A stretch of 64,000 bases of DNA, from contig NZ_JAAOXM010000008.1 in NCBI RefSeq assembly GCF_011605345.1, positions 248,001 through 312,000 on the forward strand, read 5' to 3'. This document shows positions 42,394 through 51,305 of the stretch, piece after piece. The notes beneath the pieces are model-generated. The model was not told where the DNA came from and ran no database searches. It saw only the letters and a program-made list of their open reading frames with translations. How positions within the stretch are numbered: position 1 is the stretch's first letter; each line of letters opens with the position of its first letter. This DNA is from Burkholderia sp. D-99 (GTDB taxonomy: Bacteria > Pseudomonadota > Gammaproteobacteria > Burkholderiales > Burkholderiaceae). Position numbers and translations under genes: made by a program.

Positions 42394-43227
42394 ATGACAT
42401 ATGCTGACGGCGCACCACGCGTCGAGTGGTTTTCGCAGGCCGATATCGCAACGGCTGCGGTTTATTCGAATGAATATCAGGCAATCGGGCACGACGTTTT
42501 TACCGGCGCGCAAATCGAATCCGGTAAAACCGACCTTGCTTCGATCGATTTCGCGCAATGCCATGCGCGCTTGCGGCAAATCGGTTTCAGTACGCTCGGT
42601 TACGGCGCATTCGAAATGATCGGGCGGCGCATCCTGTGCGCGCATCTGCTGCGCGACCTCGCCCCCGCGACGTTCATGCAGCCGTTTTTCGAAGGCATGC
42701 TCTACGAGAGCGACCCGCGGTTCGCGCAGGTGCGGCAGAGCGGCTTTCCGGTCGCGTGGCAGCTCGACGAGATCGAGGCGGCCGCGCAGGGCAGCGGCGA
42801 TCGCAAGATGCTGGCGCTCGCGGGCCATCTGCGTGCGCACGCGATGAACAGCGGCGTGCTGTTCGGCCTGTCGGCGCCGCGCCTCGACTTGCGCGTCGCG
42901 GTAAACGTGACGTCGGAGACGCACGGCACCGAATGGATCGACGATCGCGTGATCGGCGGCGCGCTGTCGGTCAGCCTCGCGGTGCATCGCGTCGCGCTGC
43001 CGTTCCTCGAGGCGCGCATCGCACGCATGCGCGGCTTCGCGCTCGGCGACGAGCAGCAGCAGGTGCTCGACCGCCTCGTGCACGGACTGTCCGACCAGGA
43101 GATCGCGAGCGCGCTGCGCACGTCGCTGCACAAGGTCGGCCACCATATCCGCTCGCTCGAAAAACTCTTCAACGTGCAGAACCGCGCGCAGCTCGCGTAT
43201 CTGGCGGCGCGCCGGCTGCCGTCCTGA
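42394..43227 (+). CDS. LuxR-family regulator with autoinducer-type domain (2)
   Basis: A 277-aa regulator, divergent from and similar in layout to the previous one. HTH: LGDEQQQVLDRLVHGLSDQEIASALRTSLHKVGHHIRSLEKLFNVQNRAQLAYL. The N-terminal domain (GFSTLGYGAFEMIGRR, YESDPRFAQVRQSGFPVAWQL) aligns with that of its neighbour. The ATG at 42394 is used; a TTG at 42373 would add seven residues. It precedes the asparagine synthase gene by about 280 bp on the same strand and may control it. Confidence 0.85.
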   Translation: MTYADGAPRVEWFSQADIATAAVYSNEYQAIGHDVFTGAQIESGKTDLASIDFAQCHARLRQIGFSTLGYGAFEMIGRRILCAHLLRDLAPATFMQPFFEGMLYESDPRFAQVRQSGFPVAWQLDEIEAAAQGSGDRKMLALAGHLRAHAMNSGVLFGLSAPRLDLRVAVNVTSETHGTEWIDDRVIGGALSVSLAVHRVALPFLEARIARMRGFALGDEQQQVLDRLVHGLSDQEIASALRTSLHKVGHHIRSLEKLFNVQNRAQLAYLAARRLPS

Positions 43228-43505
43228 CGCAGCCCTTCTCCCGCGTTCGTTCCCGTTTTCTTAGCGAGTCCCGATGACCGTCGGGCCAGCCCGTCCGTGG
43301 CCGGCCCGTCGCGCCGTTTCGGCCGCCCGTGCCGTCCCGATGCGCACACGCTGCTTGACAGCGTTTTTTTCGAGTGATTGCGACATTCACCTATGAATTA
43401 TTGCTGATTTATTTCTTCGTAATATGGCCCGATCGTCACGCCGGACGGCGCGCCACGAGGTTGCGCCATGCATGACGGAATTGGTCAACAGGGGCGAACA
43501 AATCA

Positions 43506-45473
43506 ATGTGCGGAATCGACGGCTTTCTGAACAGCATCGCCTTCGATGAGGAGACAGCGCGCGGCACGCTCGCGCGCATGACGGCAAGCCTCGCGCATCG
43601 CGGGCCGGACGGGCAGGGGATCTGGGTCGACCCGGAAGCCGGCATCGCGCTCGGCCACCGGCGGCTCGCGATCGTCGACCTGTCGGTACACGGCCGACAG
43701 CCGATGGCATCGGCGTGCGGCCGCTACGTCATGGTCTTCAACGGCGAAATCTACAACCATCGCGAACTGCGCGCGGAGCTCGAGCGCGCGGGGCGCGCAC
43801 CGGCGTGGCGTGGCCACTCCGACAGCGAGGTGCTGATCGCGGCGATCGTCGCGTGGGGTGTCGACGCGACGCTGCGGCGCGCGACCGGCATGTTCGCGTT
43901 CGCGCTGTGGAATCGTGCGTCGCGGGTGCTGACGCTCGCGCGTGACCGGATCGGCGAAAAGCCGCTCTACTACGGCCGGATCGGCGACGCGCTCGTGTTC
44001 GCGTCCGAGCTGAAGGCGCTGCGCGGCTATCCGGGCTTCGACGGCGAGATCGACCGCGACGCGCTGTGCCTGTACCTGCGCCAGTCGAGCGTGCCCGCGC
44101 CGCACACGATCTATCGCGGCATCCACAAGCTGCCGCCCGGCACGTATATCCAGTTCGAGCATGCGCGCGACACGCCGCGCCTGCGTGCGTACTGGACGCT
44201 CGAACAGGCGATCGAGGACGGTCGCGCGCAGCCGTTCAAGGGCAGCGCCGACGAGGCGGTGAGCCAGCTCGACACGGTCCTGCGCCAGGCCGTCGCGCGG
44301 CAGATGGAGGCCGACGTGCCGCTCGGCGCGTTCCTGTCCGGCGGCGTCGATTCGTCGACGATCGTCGCGCTGATGCAGGCGCAATCGTCGACACCGGTCG
44401 ATACGTTCACGATCGGCTTCCACGAGGCCGGCTACGACGAAGCCGGTTATGCGAAGGCCGTCGCGCGTCATCTCGGCACGCGCCATACCGAGCTCTACGT
44501 GACGGCCGACCATGCGCTCGGCGTCGTGCCGAAGCTGCCGTCGATCTACGACGAGCCGTTTTCCGATGCATCGCAGATCCCGACCTTTCTCGTGTCGGAG
44601 CTGACGCGCCGGCATGTGAAGGTGAGCCTGTCCGGAGACGGCGGCGACGAGCTGTTCGGCGGCTACACGCGCTACTTCCTGACGCCGCGCCTGTGGCGCA
44701 AGCTGCATCGCGTGCCGGGCGCCGTGCGCGCGCGGATCGCGGCCGCGCTGCATGCGTTGCGGCCCGATCACGCGGACCAGCTTGCGGCTGTCGCGCAGGG
44801 TGCATGGGGCGGCGTGGAGGCACGCGAATCGGCGGCGCGCATCGGCGATCGCCTGCACAAGCTCGGCCACGTGATGACCGCCGAGAGCCGCATCGGGCTG
44901 TACCGGTTGCTGATGTCGTCGGTGCACCATCCCGAGCGCCTCGCGCTGTCGGGGCAGGAGCCGGCGACGCCGCTCGACACCGTATCCGCGTGGCCCGCGC
45001 ACCTGAGCTTCGCCGAGCAGGCGATGGCGATCGACACGCTCACGTACCTGCCGACCGACATCCTCGCGAAAGTCGATCGCGCGGCGATGGCGGTGAGCCT
45101 CGAAACGCGCATGCCGTTCCTCGACCATCACGTCGTCGAATTCGCCTGGCGCGTGCCGGCGGAGGTGCGTTTGCCGGAAGGGCAGTCGAAGGCGCTGCTG
45201 CGCCGGCTGCTCGACCGGTACGTGCCGTCCGCGCTGATCGACAGGCCGAAGCAGGGCTTCTGCGCACCCGTCGATCACTGGTTGCGCGGTGCGCTGCGCG
45301 ACTGGGCCGAGGCGCTGCTGCAGCCGTCACGGTTGCGCGAGGAAGGCTTCTTCGATGCGGCCGCGGTCGAGCGTCTGTGGCGGCAGCACGTGACCGGACG
45401 GATGAACTGGCAGCACCAGCTATGGACGGTGCTGATGTTCCAGGCGTGGCTGGAGGCGCAGCGCGCCGCATGA
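43506..45473 (+). CDS. asnB: Asparagine synthase (glutamine-hydrolysing)
   Basis: A 655-aa two-domain enzyme. Cys2 (MCGIDGF) is the glutaminase nucleophile; HRGPDGQG and VFNGEIYNH complete the N-terminal domain (residues 1-190). The synthetase domain has the ATP-pyrophosphatase loop FLSGGVDSSTIVALM and LSGDGGDELFGGYTRY. It is longer than E. coli AsnB (554 aa) and of the exopolysaccharide/secondary-metabolism type that amidates varied acceptors. Two LuxR regulators upstream suggest density-dependent expression (inference). Confidence 0.92.
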   Translation: MCGIDGFLNSIAFDEETARGTLARMTASLAHRGPDGQGIWVDPEAGIALGHRRLAIVDLSVHGRQPMASACGRYVMVFNGEIYNHRELRAELERAGRAPAWRGHSDSEVLIAAIVAWGVDATLRRATGMFAFALWNRASRVLTLARDRIGEKPLYYGRIGDALVFASELKALRGYPGFDGEIDRDALCLYLRQSSVPAPHTIYRGIHKLPPGTYIQFEHARDTPRLRAYWTLEQAIEDGRAQPFKGSADEAVSQLDTVLRQAVARQMEADVPLGAFLSGGVDSSTIVALMQAQSSTPVDTFTIGFHEAGYDEAGYAKAVARHLGTRHTELYVTADHALGVVPKLPSIYDEPFSDASQIPTFLVSELTRRHVKVSLSGDGGDELFGGYTRYFLTPRLWRKLHRVPGAVRARIAAALHALRPDHADQLAAVAQGAWGGVEARESAARIGDRLHKLGHVMTAESRIGLYRLLMSSVHHPERLALSGQEPATPLDTVSAWPAHLSFAEQAMAIDTLTYLPTDILAKVDRAAMAVSLETRMPFLDHHVVEFAWRVPAEVRLPEGQSKALLRRLLDRYVPSALIDRPKQGFCAPVDHWLRGALRDWAEALLQPSRLREEGFFDAAAVERLWRQHVTGRMNWQHQLWTVLMFQAWLEAQRAA

Positions 45474-45492
45474 GTCGGCGCGCAGCGCGTCG

Positions 45493-45855
45493 TTACTGAT
45501 CGAGGCAGCGCATGCAGCGCTGCTTCGCGTCGCTCGATTGCAGGCCGCGACACATCGTCATCACGGGCCGTGCATGGCACGAAGGAGGATCGGCGGAGGC
45601 CGCCGGCGAAGCTTGCCGGCGCGCGCGATCGGGCGGTGTGGTTGCAACGGCATCCATCCGTCGCTGGCGTGCGGGCGGCGTGTCGCGCCCGGCGCTGGCG
45701 TCATCCGGATTGCCCGATGTCGTCGACGCGACGTGAAGCGTGCTGTCGGTCACCGTGTTCGCCGCGTGCGCAACGGGCGGCGCGGTGCACGCGAGCGCGA
45801 CCAGCGCGTACAGGCAGGCGACGACGGTTCGCGAATTGCGCATCTTCATGGTCAT
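45493..45855 (-). CDS. Small exported cysteine-containing protein
   Basis: A 120-aa protein with a signal peptide (RTVVACLYALVALACTAPPVAHA) and a low-complexity middle (Asp/Arg/Pro-rich), ending in CHARPVMTMCRGLQSSDAKQRCMRCLDQ with four cysteines in C-x8-C-x11-C-x2-C spacing. ATG at 45855 with GGGA upstream; the frames at 45849 and 45843 also start with ATG. No family recognised. It is convergent with asnB. Confidence 0.55.
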   Translation of the reverse strand: MTMKMRNSRTVVACLYALVALACTAPPVAHAANTVTDSTLHVASTTSGNPDDASAGRDTPPARQRRMDAVATTPPDRARRQASPAASADPPSCHARPVMTMCRGLQSSDAKQRCMRCLDQ

Positions 45856-46177
45856 TTCATTCGTCCCGGGGCCGGTCGCGCGGAAGGCGCGTGGCTGCTG
45901 GGTCGATTGTAGGGACGGCAACGGCCGTGTGTCACGCCGGAATCCGTAGGCGCGGGCGGCGGCCGGAGTGGAAGTGACGAGGCGCGACGTTGTGCGGCCG
46001 CCGGCGCCCAAAAGCGACCGCCGCCCGGAGGCGGCGGTCGGGTCGCGACTGGCTGGCGGGCCGGGCGGCGTGCAGGCCGCGCCCGACGGGCGCGCCGCGA
46101 GGCGCTGCGCAACGACGCAGCGCGGTGGGGGGAGCGTTGCAGGCGCGCCGCGGGTAGGCAGCGCGCGGGGTAAATCG

Positions 46178-46576
46178 TCAGGCGTAGTCGGCGGCCATCA
46201 CGGCCTGCGGTGCCGCGCGCAGGATCGGCGCGGCGTCGTGGCGCTCGACGTGCGTCATTGCCGCACCGAACAGCACCAGGCGATAGCCGACCGCGTAGAT
46301 CGGAATGATCCGCAGGTTCTTGTCGTGATCGAGTTGCAGCTTCGAGCGGATACGCGAGATATGGGTGTCGAGCGTGCGCGACGACACGCCGAGTTCACGG
46401 CCCCACACGGCTTCCTGGATTGCCTGCCTCGGCACGATCTTGTTCATGTTGTCGAGCAGGAACTCGACGACATCGAATTCACGCGGCGTGACGTCGACGA
46501 TCTTGTTGTCGATTTCGATCGTGCGGCGCACGAAGTTGATTTTTATGTTGTCGATGTACAGGTATTTGCAATCCAT
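46178..46576 (-). CDS. Stand-alone OmpR-type winged-helix DNA-binding protein
   Basis: A 132-aa protein consisting of the trans_reg_C domain only: DVTPREFDVVEFLLDNMNKIVPRQAIQEAVWGRELGVSSRTLDTHISRIRSKL then NLRIIPIYAVGYRLVLF. There is no receiver domain in front; the start at 46576 has a GCGAGGG site. Its N-terminal half has AT-richer codons (KYLYIDNIKINFVRRTIEIDNK) than its neighbours, hinting at transfer. It is orphan with no histidine kinase nearby, so it would act independently of phosphorylation. GTTACG-type repeats upstream may be its sites. Confidence 0.85.
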   Translation of the reverse strand: MDCKYLYIDNIKINFVRRTIEIDNKIVDVTPREFDVVEFLLDNMNKIVPRQAIQEAVWGRELGVSSRTLDTHISRIRSKLQLDHDKNLRIIPIYAVGYRLVLFGAAMTHVERHDAAPILRAAPQAVMAADYA

Positions 46577-46652
46577 GGTGGCCCTCGCATGTCCATAAAG
46601 GAGTGTTTGCGGGTCCTGTGCTGCAACTTCCGGGCCAGGGAGAAGATCGTCA

Positions 46653-46849
46653 CGTAACGACCGGGGCCGGCGCCCTAGCAGGCGGCGCTGCAGCCTTGAA
46701 TTTAAAAGAATTTTTAACGCGGCACGCGCCGCGGATAGAAAAGGGGTCGGGGCGACCTTGAAGGATTGTTACGTAGCATCGGCGGGCGACGTTACGGGCG
46801 TTACGTTTGACGTAACGTGCGGGGGAGGCGGGTCAAAGTGCGGGTAACG
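46653..46849. repeat. Dispersed GTTACG/CGTAAC elements
   Basis: CGTAAC at 46653-46658, GTTACG at 46768-46773, 46791-46796 and 46800-46805, CGTAAC at 46811-46816 and GTAACG at 46844-46849. The pair GTTACGTTTGACGTAAC (46800-46816) is palindromic. Clustered half-sites like this suit an OmpR-type regulator such as the one encoded next door. Confidence 0.65.
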
Positions 46850-46883
46850 TGTGCTCGGTTGGGGACGAGGAGAGCAGGGGCAG

Positions 46884-46975
46884 CCCTACATGGAACCCGA
46901 CATGAACTTCGTAAAAATCCATATAAATCAGCGGCGTAAATGTATATCCAACCCTACATCGAACCCGACATTGAA
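46884..46975. repeat. Imperfect direct repeat of 23-24 bp
   Basis: CCCTACATGGAACCCGACAT plus GAA at 46884-46906 recurs at 46952-46975 with one substitution and one inserted T. The copies are 68 bp apart. Purpose unknown. Confidence 0.75.
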
Positions 46976-46991
46976 GCAGGATGGCTGGCGT

Positions 46992-47028
46992 AAAAACGCC
47001 GGCCGCAGCGCAAACCGCGGCCGGCGTT
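46992..47028 (-). terminator. Rho-independent terminator of iorAB
   Basis: AACGCCGGCCGC (46995-47006) pairs perfectly with GCGGCCGGCGTT (47017-47028). On the minus strand it is followed by TTTTT. It lies 12 bp after the stop of the large-subunit gene. Confidence 0.88.
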
Positions 47029-47039
47029 CCGTCCCCTCA

Positions 47040-49250
47040 TCAAGCCTTCGCGCTATCCGCCGAATCGAACGGCAGCACGTAATGCCGCTTGCCCGTTGCC
47101 GCGAAGATCGCGTTCGCGACCGCGGGCCCGACCGGCGCGACGCCCGGCTCACCCACCCCGGTCGGTGCTTCGGCCGACGGCACGATATGCACCTCGACCT
47201 TCGGCATTTCGGCCATCCGCAGCACGTGGTAGCCGTCGAAGTTGCGCTGTTCGACCTGGCCGTCCTTCAGCGTGATCGCGCTGTGCATCACTGCGCCGAG
47301 CCCGAAGCCGATGCCGCCCTCCATCTGCGCGGCGACGATGTCGGGATTGATCGCGATCCCGCAATCGACCGCGCACACCACGCGCTCGACCTTCACCTTG
47401 CCGTCCGCGTCGACCGACACCTCGGCCACCTGCGCGACATAGCTCTTGAACGCCTCGGCCACCGCGATCCCGCGCCCGCGGCCCTTCGGCAGCGGCTTGG
47501 CCGGGTCCCAGCCGGCCTTCTGCGCGGCCAGGTCCAGCACCGCACGCATGCGCGGCTCCTTCTCGAGCAGGTCGCGCCGGAATGCGTACGGATCCTTGCC
47601 TGCCGTGTGCGCGGCTTCGTCGATGAACGCCTCGACGGCGTACGCCGTGTGCGAGCTGCCGACCACGCGCCACCACAGCACGGGCACGCCCGTCTTCGCG
47701 GTGGTGAGCTCGACCGACACGTTCGGCACTGCGTACGGCAGGTTCGCCGCACCCTCGACCGACGTCGCGTCGACGCCGTTCTTGACCATGAACGCCTCGA
47801 ACGGCGTGCCGGCGAGGATCGACTGGCCGACGATCCGGTGGCGCCAGCCGACCAGCTTGCCGTCCGCGGTCAGGCCCGCGTCGAGCTTGTGGAAGTACAT
47901 CGGCCGGTAGAAGCCGCCCTGGATGTCGTCCTCGCGCGTCCATTGCAGCTTGACGGGTTTGCCGTCCGCGCCGAGCGCCTTCGCGATCGACACGGCCTCG
48001 ACCACGTAGTCCGACCATGCGTTCGCACGCCGGCCGAAGCTGCCGCCCGCATACAGCGTGTGGATCTGCACCTGCTCGGGCTTCAGCCCTGCCGTCCGGG
48101 CCGCGTTGGCCTGGTCGACGGTCTGGAACTGGTCGCCGGCCCAGATTTCGCAACTGTCCGCCGTCAGCTTGACGACCGCGTCGAGCGGCTCCATCGGCGC
48201 GTGCGCGAGATACGGGAATTCGTACGTCGCGGCGATCTTGCGCGCGGCGCCCGCGATCGCCGCGTCGGCATCGCCGTCCTTGCGCGCCGACGTGCCCGGC
48301 TTGTCGGCGAGCTGCCGGTATTCGCGCATGATCTCGTCCGAGCTGCGCTTTTCGGCGTTCGCTTCGTCCCATTCGATCTTCAGCGCGTCGCGACCCTGTT
48401 TCGCGGCCCAGAAGCCGGTCCCGACGACCGCGACGCCGCCCGGCACCTGCACGACCGACACGACGCCGGGCACGGCCTTGGCCGCCGTCGCGTCGAACGA
48501 CTTCACTGTCGCGCCGAAGCGCGGCGGGCGCTGCAGCAGCGCGACGCGCATGCCGGGGAAGGTCGTGTCGAGCGTGAAATGTGCGGTGCCGTTCGATTTC
48601 GCCGACGCGTCGACGCGCGGAATCCGGTGACCGATCAGCTTGAAATCGGCCGGCTGCTTCAGCGCGACCTTGTCCGGCACCGGCAGCTTCGACGCATCGG
48701 CAACGAGCGTGCCGTACGGCGCCGACTTGCCGCTCTTCGCGTGCGTGACGACGCCATTGGCGGTCGTCAGCTCGCCGGCGGGCACCTTCCAGCGAGCCGC
48801 GGCGGCCGATACCAGCATCGCGCGGGCCTTGCCGCCCGCTTCGCGCAACTGCTGCCACGAGTTCGCCATCGCGGAGCTGCCGCCCGTGCCCTGCATCGTG
48901 CCGAACGCGAGGTTCGCATAACGCTTCGCATCGGCCGGGGCGCTTTCGACGCGCACGCTCGACCAGTTGGCGTCGAGCTCTTCGGCGACGATCGTCGCGA
49001 TGCCCGTATACGCACCCTGGCCGAGTTCGACGTGCTTCGCGATGACCGTCACGGTGCCGTCGGGCGTGATGCGCAGGAACGCGTTCGGCGCGAAATCGGC
49101 GGCTGGCTCGGTCGCGGCCAGCGCGCGGCGGCCGAGGCCGGCCCATTCGAAGCCGATGGTGAGGCTGACGGCGGCAGCTGCCCCCGCGGCCTTCAGGAAC
49201 GTGCGGCGCGACGGACGCACCGACCCGGTGTTGTCGAGTTCGATCGTCAT
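47040..49250 (-). CDS. iorB: Molybdopterin-cytosine-dinucleotide hydroxylase large subunit
   Basis: A 736-aa large subunit of a xanthine-oxidase-family enzyme of the isoquinoline 1-oxidoreductase (IorB) / aldehyde dehydrogenase type. A Tat signal (RRTFLKAAGAAAAVSLTIGF) marks it as periplasmic, unlike cytoplasmic xanthine dehydrogenase. Molybdopterin-contact segments include FGTMQGTGGSSAMANSW, YAGGSFGRRANAWSDYVVEAV, VDCGIAINPDIVAAQMEGG and the catalytic Glu region GVGEPGVAPVGPAVANAIFAATG. Starts at 49250, 2 bp after the small-subunit stop. Electrons pass to the 2Fe-2S subunit and probably to a cytochrome c. The symbol is by similarity; the natural substrate is unknown. Confidence 0.85.
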   Translation of the reverse strand: MTIELDNTGSVRPSRRTFLKAAGAAAAVSLTIGFEWAGLGRRALAATEPAADFAPNAFLRITPDGTVTVIAKHVELGQGAYTGIATIVAEELDANWSSVRVESAPADAKRYANLAFGTMQGTGGSSAMANSWQQLREAGGKARAMLVSAAAARWKVPAGELTTANGVVTHAKSGKSAPYGTLVADASKLPVPDKVALKQPADFKLIGHRIPRVDASAKSNGTAHFTLDTTFPGMRVALLQRPPRFGATVKSFDATAAKAVPGVVSVVQVPGGVAVVGTGFWAAKQGRDALKIEWDEANAEKRSSDEIMREYRQLADKPGTSARKDGDADAAIAGAARKIAATYEFPYLAHAPMEPLDAVVKLTADSCEIWAGDQFQTVDQANAARTAGLKPEQVQIHTLYAGGSFGRRANAWSDYVVEAVSIAKALGADGKPVKLQWTREDDIQGGFYRPMYFHKLDAGLTADGKLVGWRHRIVGQSILAGTPFEAFMVKNGVDATSVEGAANLPYAVPNVSVELTTAKTGVPVLWWRVVGSSHTAYAVEAFIDEAAHTAGKDPYAFRRDLLEKEPRMRAVLDLAAQKAGWDPAKPLPKGRGRGIAVAEAFKSYVAQVAEVSVDADGKVKVERVVCAVDCGIAINPDIVAAQMEGGIGFGLGAVMHSAITLKDGQVEQRNFDGYHVLRMAEMPKVEVHIVPSAEAPTGVGEPGVAPVGPAVANAIFAATGKRHYVLPFDSADSAKA

Positions 49251-49252
49251 GG

Positions 49253-49714
49253 TCAGGCTCCCAGCGTCGCGGCCGCGTCGTGTATCGCGGCCCGGATGCG
49301 GGCGTAGGTCGCACAGCGGCACAGGTTGCCGTTCATCGCGGCGTCGATGTCCGCGTCGGTCGGCTTCGGGTTCTGTTCGAGCAGCGCGGTGGCCGACATG
49401 ATCTGGCCGGACTGGCAGTAGCCGCACTGCGGCACCTGCAGCTTGACCCAGGCGGCCTGCACGGCATGCGCGGGCTTGCTCTGCAGGCCTTCGATCGTCG
49501 TGATGTGCTTGCCCGCGATGCCGGCGAGCGGCAGCACGCACGAGCGGACGGCCTGGCCTTCGAGATGCACCGTGCACGCGCCGCACTGCGCCATGCCGCA
49601 GCCGAATTTCGTGCCGGTCAGTCCCGCGTGTTCGCGAATCGCCCAGAGGACGGGCATCGACGGATCGGCGTCGAGCGTGACGTTCTTGCCATTGAGAACA
49701 AACGAGGTAGGCAT
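49253..49714 (-). CDS. iorA: 2Fe-2S subunit of the molybdenum hydroxylase
   Basis: A 153-aa small subunit with both 2Fe-2S clusters: the plant-type GCGMAQCGACTVHLEGQAVRSC and the C-terminal CGYCQSGQIM with LCRCATYARIRAAI. Starts at ATG 49714 with GGAGACA upstream. First gene of a two-gene operon with the large subunit; it relays electrons from the molybdenum centre. Family length is normal. Confidence 0.92.
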   Translation of the reverse strand: MPTSFVLNGKNVTLDADPSMPVLWAIREHAGLTGTKFGCGMAQCGACTVHLEGQAVRSCVLPLAGIAGKHITTIEGLQSKPAHAVQAAWVKLQVPQCGYCQSGQIMSATALLEQNPKPTDADIDAAMNGNLCRCATYARIRAAIHDAAATLGA

Positions 49715-49795
49715 TTTGTATGTCTCCGTGGGGAAAACCCGGCATGCGCCCGGTTAGCGGGCAGTGTGCGCGAGCAGCCGATTTTTGCGTCTACC

Positions 49796-49829
49796 CAATC
49801 CTGCAAATTTATTGAACAATCCTGCAAAT
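49796..49829. promoter_or_regulatory. AraC-type tandem binding site upstream of iorAB
   Basis: CAATCCTGCAAAT occurs at 49796-49808 and again at 49817-49829, spaced 21 bp, two helical turns. Tandem direct repeats at this spacing are the usual sites of AraC-family activators. It lies between iorA and the divergent araC-type gene. Confidence 0.8.
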
Positions 49830-49895
49830 CCCCGGCAGGTCGCGGGCGGTTTCGCTATGCTCCCGCGAGATGAGGAAATTGATCGAGGAAGCGTC

Positions 49896-50819
49896 ATGGA
49901 CATGACCGATATCGTGACGTCGCGCGAATCCGGGCGGCGCGAGCTGGCGACGCTGATCGGCCGATTCGCGCCCGCGGACGGCTCGCATTCGACGGCCGTG
50001 CCGGGTTTGATGCTGCACCGGCACACGCGGCCGGTCGATATGGGCTGCGGCGTGTCGCGGGCTGCGCTCGTGATCGCCGCGCAGGGCGCGAAGCGCGTGA
50101 TCGTGGCCGGTCAGGCTTACGAGTACGACGCGCAGAATTGCCTGATTACCTCTATCGACTTGCCGATCCTGTCGCGCGTGACGCGCGCGTCGCCGGACGC
50201 GCCGTACCTGTGCCTGTCGCTGACGCTCGATCCGCAGCGCATCGTCGAGCTCGCGGCCGAGATGCGGCTGCCCGAACCTGACGCGGGCCCCGAAGGCGAG
50301 GGGATCGCGCTCGCCGAACTGACGCCGCCGCTGCTCGATGCCGCGCTGCGGCTGATGCGGCTGCTCGATACGCCGGCCGACATTCCGGTCGTCGCGCCGC
50401 TGATCGAAAAGGAACTGCTGTACCGGCTGATGACGAGCGGGCAGGGCACCCGGCTGCGGCACATGGCGATCGCGGGCAGCCAGACGCACCGGATCGCGCG
50501 CGCGATCGAATGGATCCGCGATCACTTCGCGGAGCCGATGCGCGTCGAGTCGCTCGCGCAGGCGGTCAACATGAGCGTGTCGTCGCTGCACCATCATTTC
50601 AAGCACGTGACGACGCTGAGCCCGTTGCAGTACCAGAAGCAGTTGCGGCTGCACGAGGCGCGGCGGCTGTTGCTGCGGCAGGGCGGCGATGTCGGGTCGG
50701 TGGCCGCCGTCGTCGGCTACGAAAGCGCGTCGCAGTTCAGCCGCGAATACAGCCGGCTGTTCGGCGCACCGCCGATGCGCGACGTCGTGCAGTTGCGGAG
50801 GAAGGAACTGCTCGGCTGA
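49896..50819 (+). CDS. AraC-family regulator of iorAB
   Basis: A 307-aa regulator of the AraC N-terminal (cupin-like) plus HTH_18 type. HTH region: HRIARAIEWIRDHFAEPMRVESLAQAVNMSVSSLHHHFKHVTTLSPLQYQKQLRLHEARRLL with GYESASQFSREYSRLFG. The N-terminal half (GLMLHRHTRPVDMGCGVSRAALVIAAQGAKRV) resembles regulators of oxidoreductase genes. The ATG at 49896 follows CGAGGAAG. It is divergent from iorA with tandem sites between; an aldehyde or N-heterocycle may be the inducer (inference). Confidence 0.9.
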   Translation: MDMTDIVTSRESGRRELATLIGRFAPADGSHSTAVPGLMLHRHTRPVDMGCGVSRAALVIAAQGAKRVIVAGQAYEYDAQNCLITSIDLPILSRVTRASPDAPYLCLSLTLDPQRIVELAAEMRLPEPDAGPEGEGIALAELTPPLLDAALRLMRLLDTPADIPVVAPLIEKELLYRLMTSGQGTRLRHMAIAGSQTHRIARAIEWIRDHFAEPMRVESLAQAVNMSVSSLHHHFKHVTTLSPLQYQKQLRLHEARRLLLRQGGDVGSVAAVVGYESASQFSREYSRLFGAPPMRDVVQLRRKELLG

Positions 50820-50969
50820 TACGGCGGCTGGCGTGCCGCGCGCCGGCTTGGGTGCTGCTTGCCGCCGCGCCGTGGCGGGTAAGCATGGAGTGCAGCGTCG
50901 ATGACATCGCGGTTATGGCCGACAGCCGGCCACTGACCATTGATGAAGAGACGTGAGGTTGCGCCGTGT

Positions 50970-51305
50970 TCAGGCAAACGAGATCACAAGCCGTTTGCCG
51001 CAAGCGGCTGCGTATTTGCGCAGTGTCGAGAACGACGGCGAATGCTTGTCGCTGGACAATGATGCTTCGAGGCGTGACACGGCCGACGCGGTGGTGCCCA
51101 TGCGTTCTGCGACTTGCGCCTGGGTAAGGCCTGCGTCGCGACGCGCGGCAAGCAGGGCATCGAGCGCAGAAAATTCTTCCTCGAGCGCGTCATATGCCGT
51201 CTTCACGGCCGGGTCGGCAAGCAAGCGCTTTGTGTCTGCCTTCGTGTGCCGAACCGGTGCGTATCCGTCATCCCGCGCGCGTGCGGGGCGTGCTGCCTTA
51301 GCCAT
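50970..51305 (-). CDS. XRE-type antitoxin (HigA-like)
   Basis: A 111-aa protein with a helix-turn-helix at residues about 58-105: LLAARRDAGLTQAQVAERMGTTASAVSRLEASLSSDKHSPSFSTLRKYAAACGKRL. It overlaps the upstream toxin gene stop by 8 bp; toxin first, antitoxin second is the HigBA order. The basic N-terminus and the middle (VKTAYDALEEEFSALDALLAAR) would contact the toxin. Confidence 0.88.
   Translation of the reverse strand: MAKAARPARARDDGYAPVRHTKADTKRLLADPAVKTAYDALEEEFSALDALLAARRDAGLTQAQVAERMGTTASAVSRLEASLSSDKHSPSFSTLRKYAAACGKRLVISFA

Larger units (their letters stand above)
46577..46991. other. Regulatory gap before the orphan winged-helix gene
   Basis: No gene is supported. The region holds multiple GTTACG/CGTAAC elements (46653-46849), a 23-bp imperfect direct repeat (46884-46975), and AT-rich patches such as GAATTTAAAAGAATTTTTAAC near 46696 and ATATAAATCA at 46921. 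Confidence 0.5.

Noticed and set aside
47040..49745. Apparent fusion of IorB with an N-terminal extension
   Set aside because: The extension is the wrong frame of iorA; the Tat signal begins at 49250 and iorA ends 2 bp before it.
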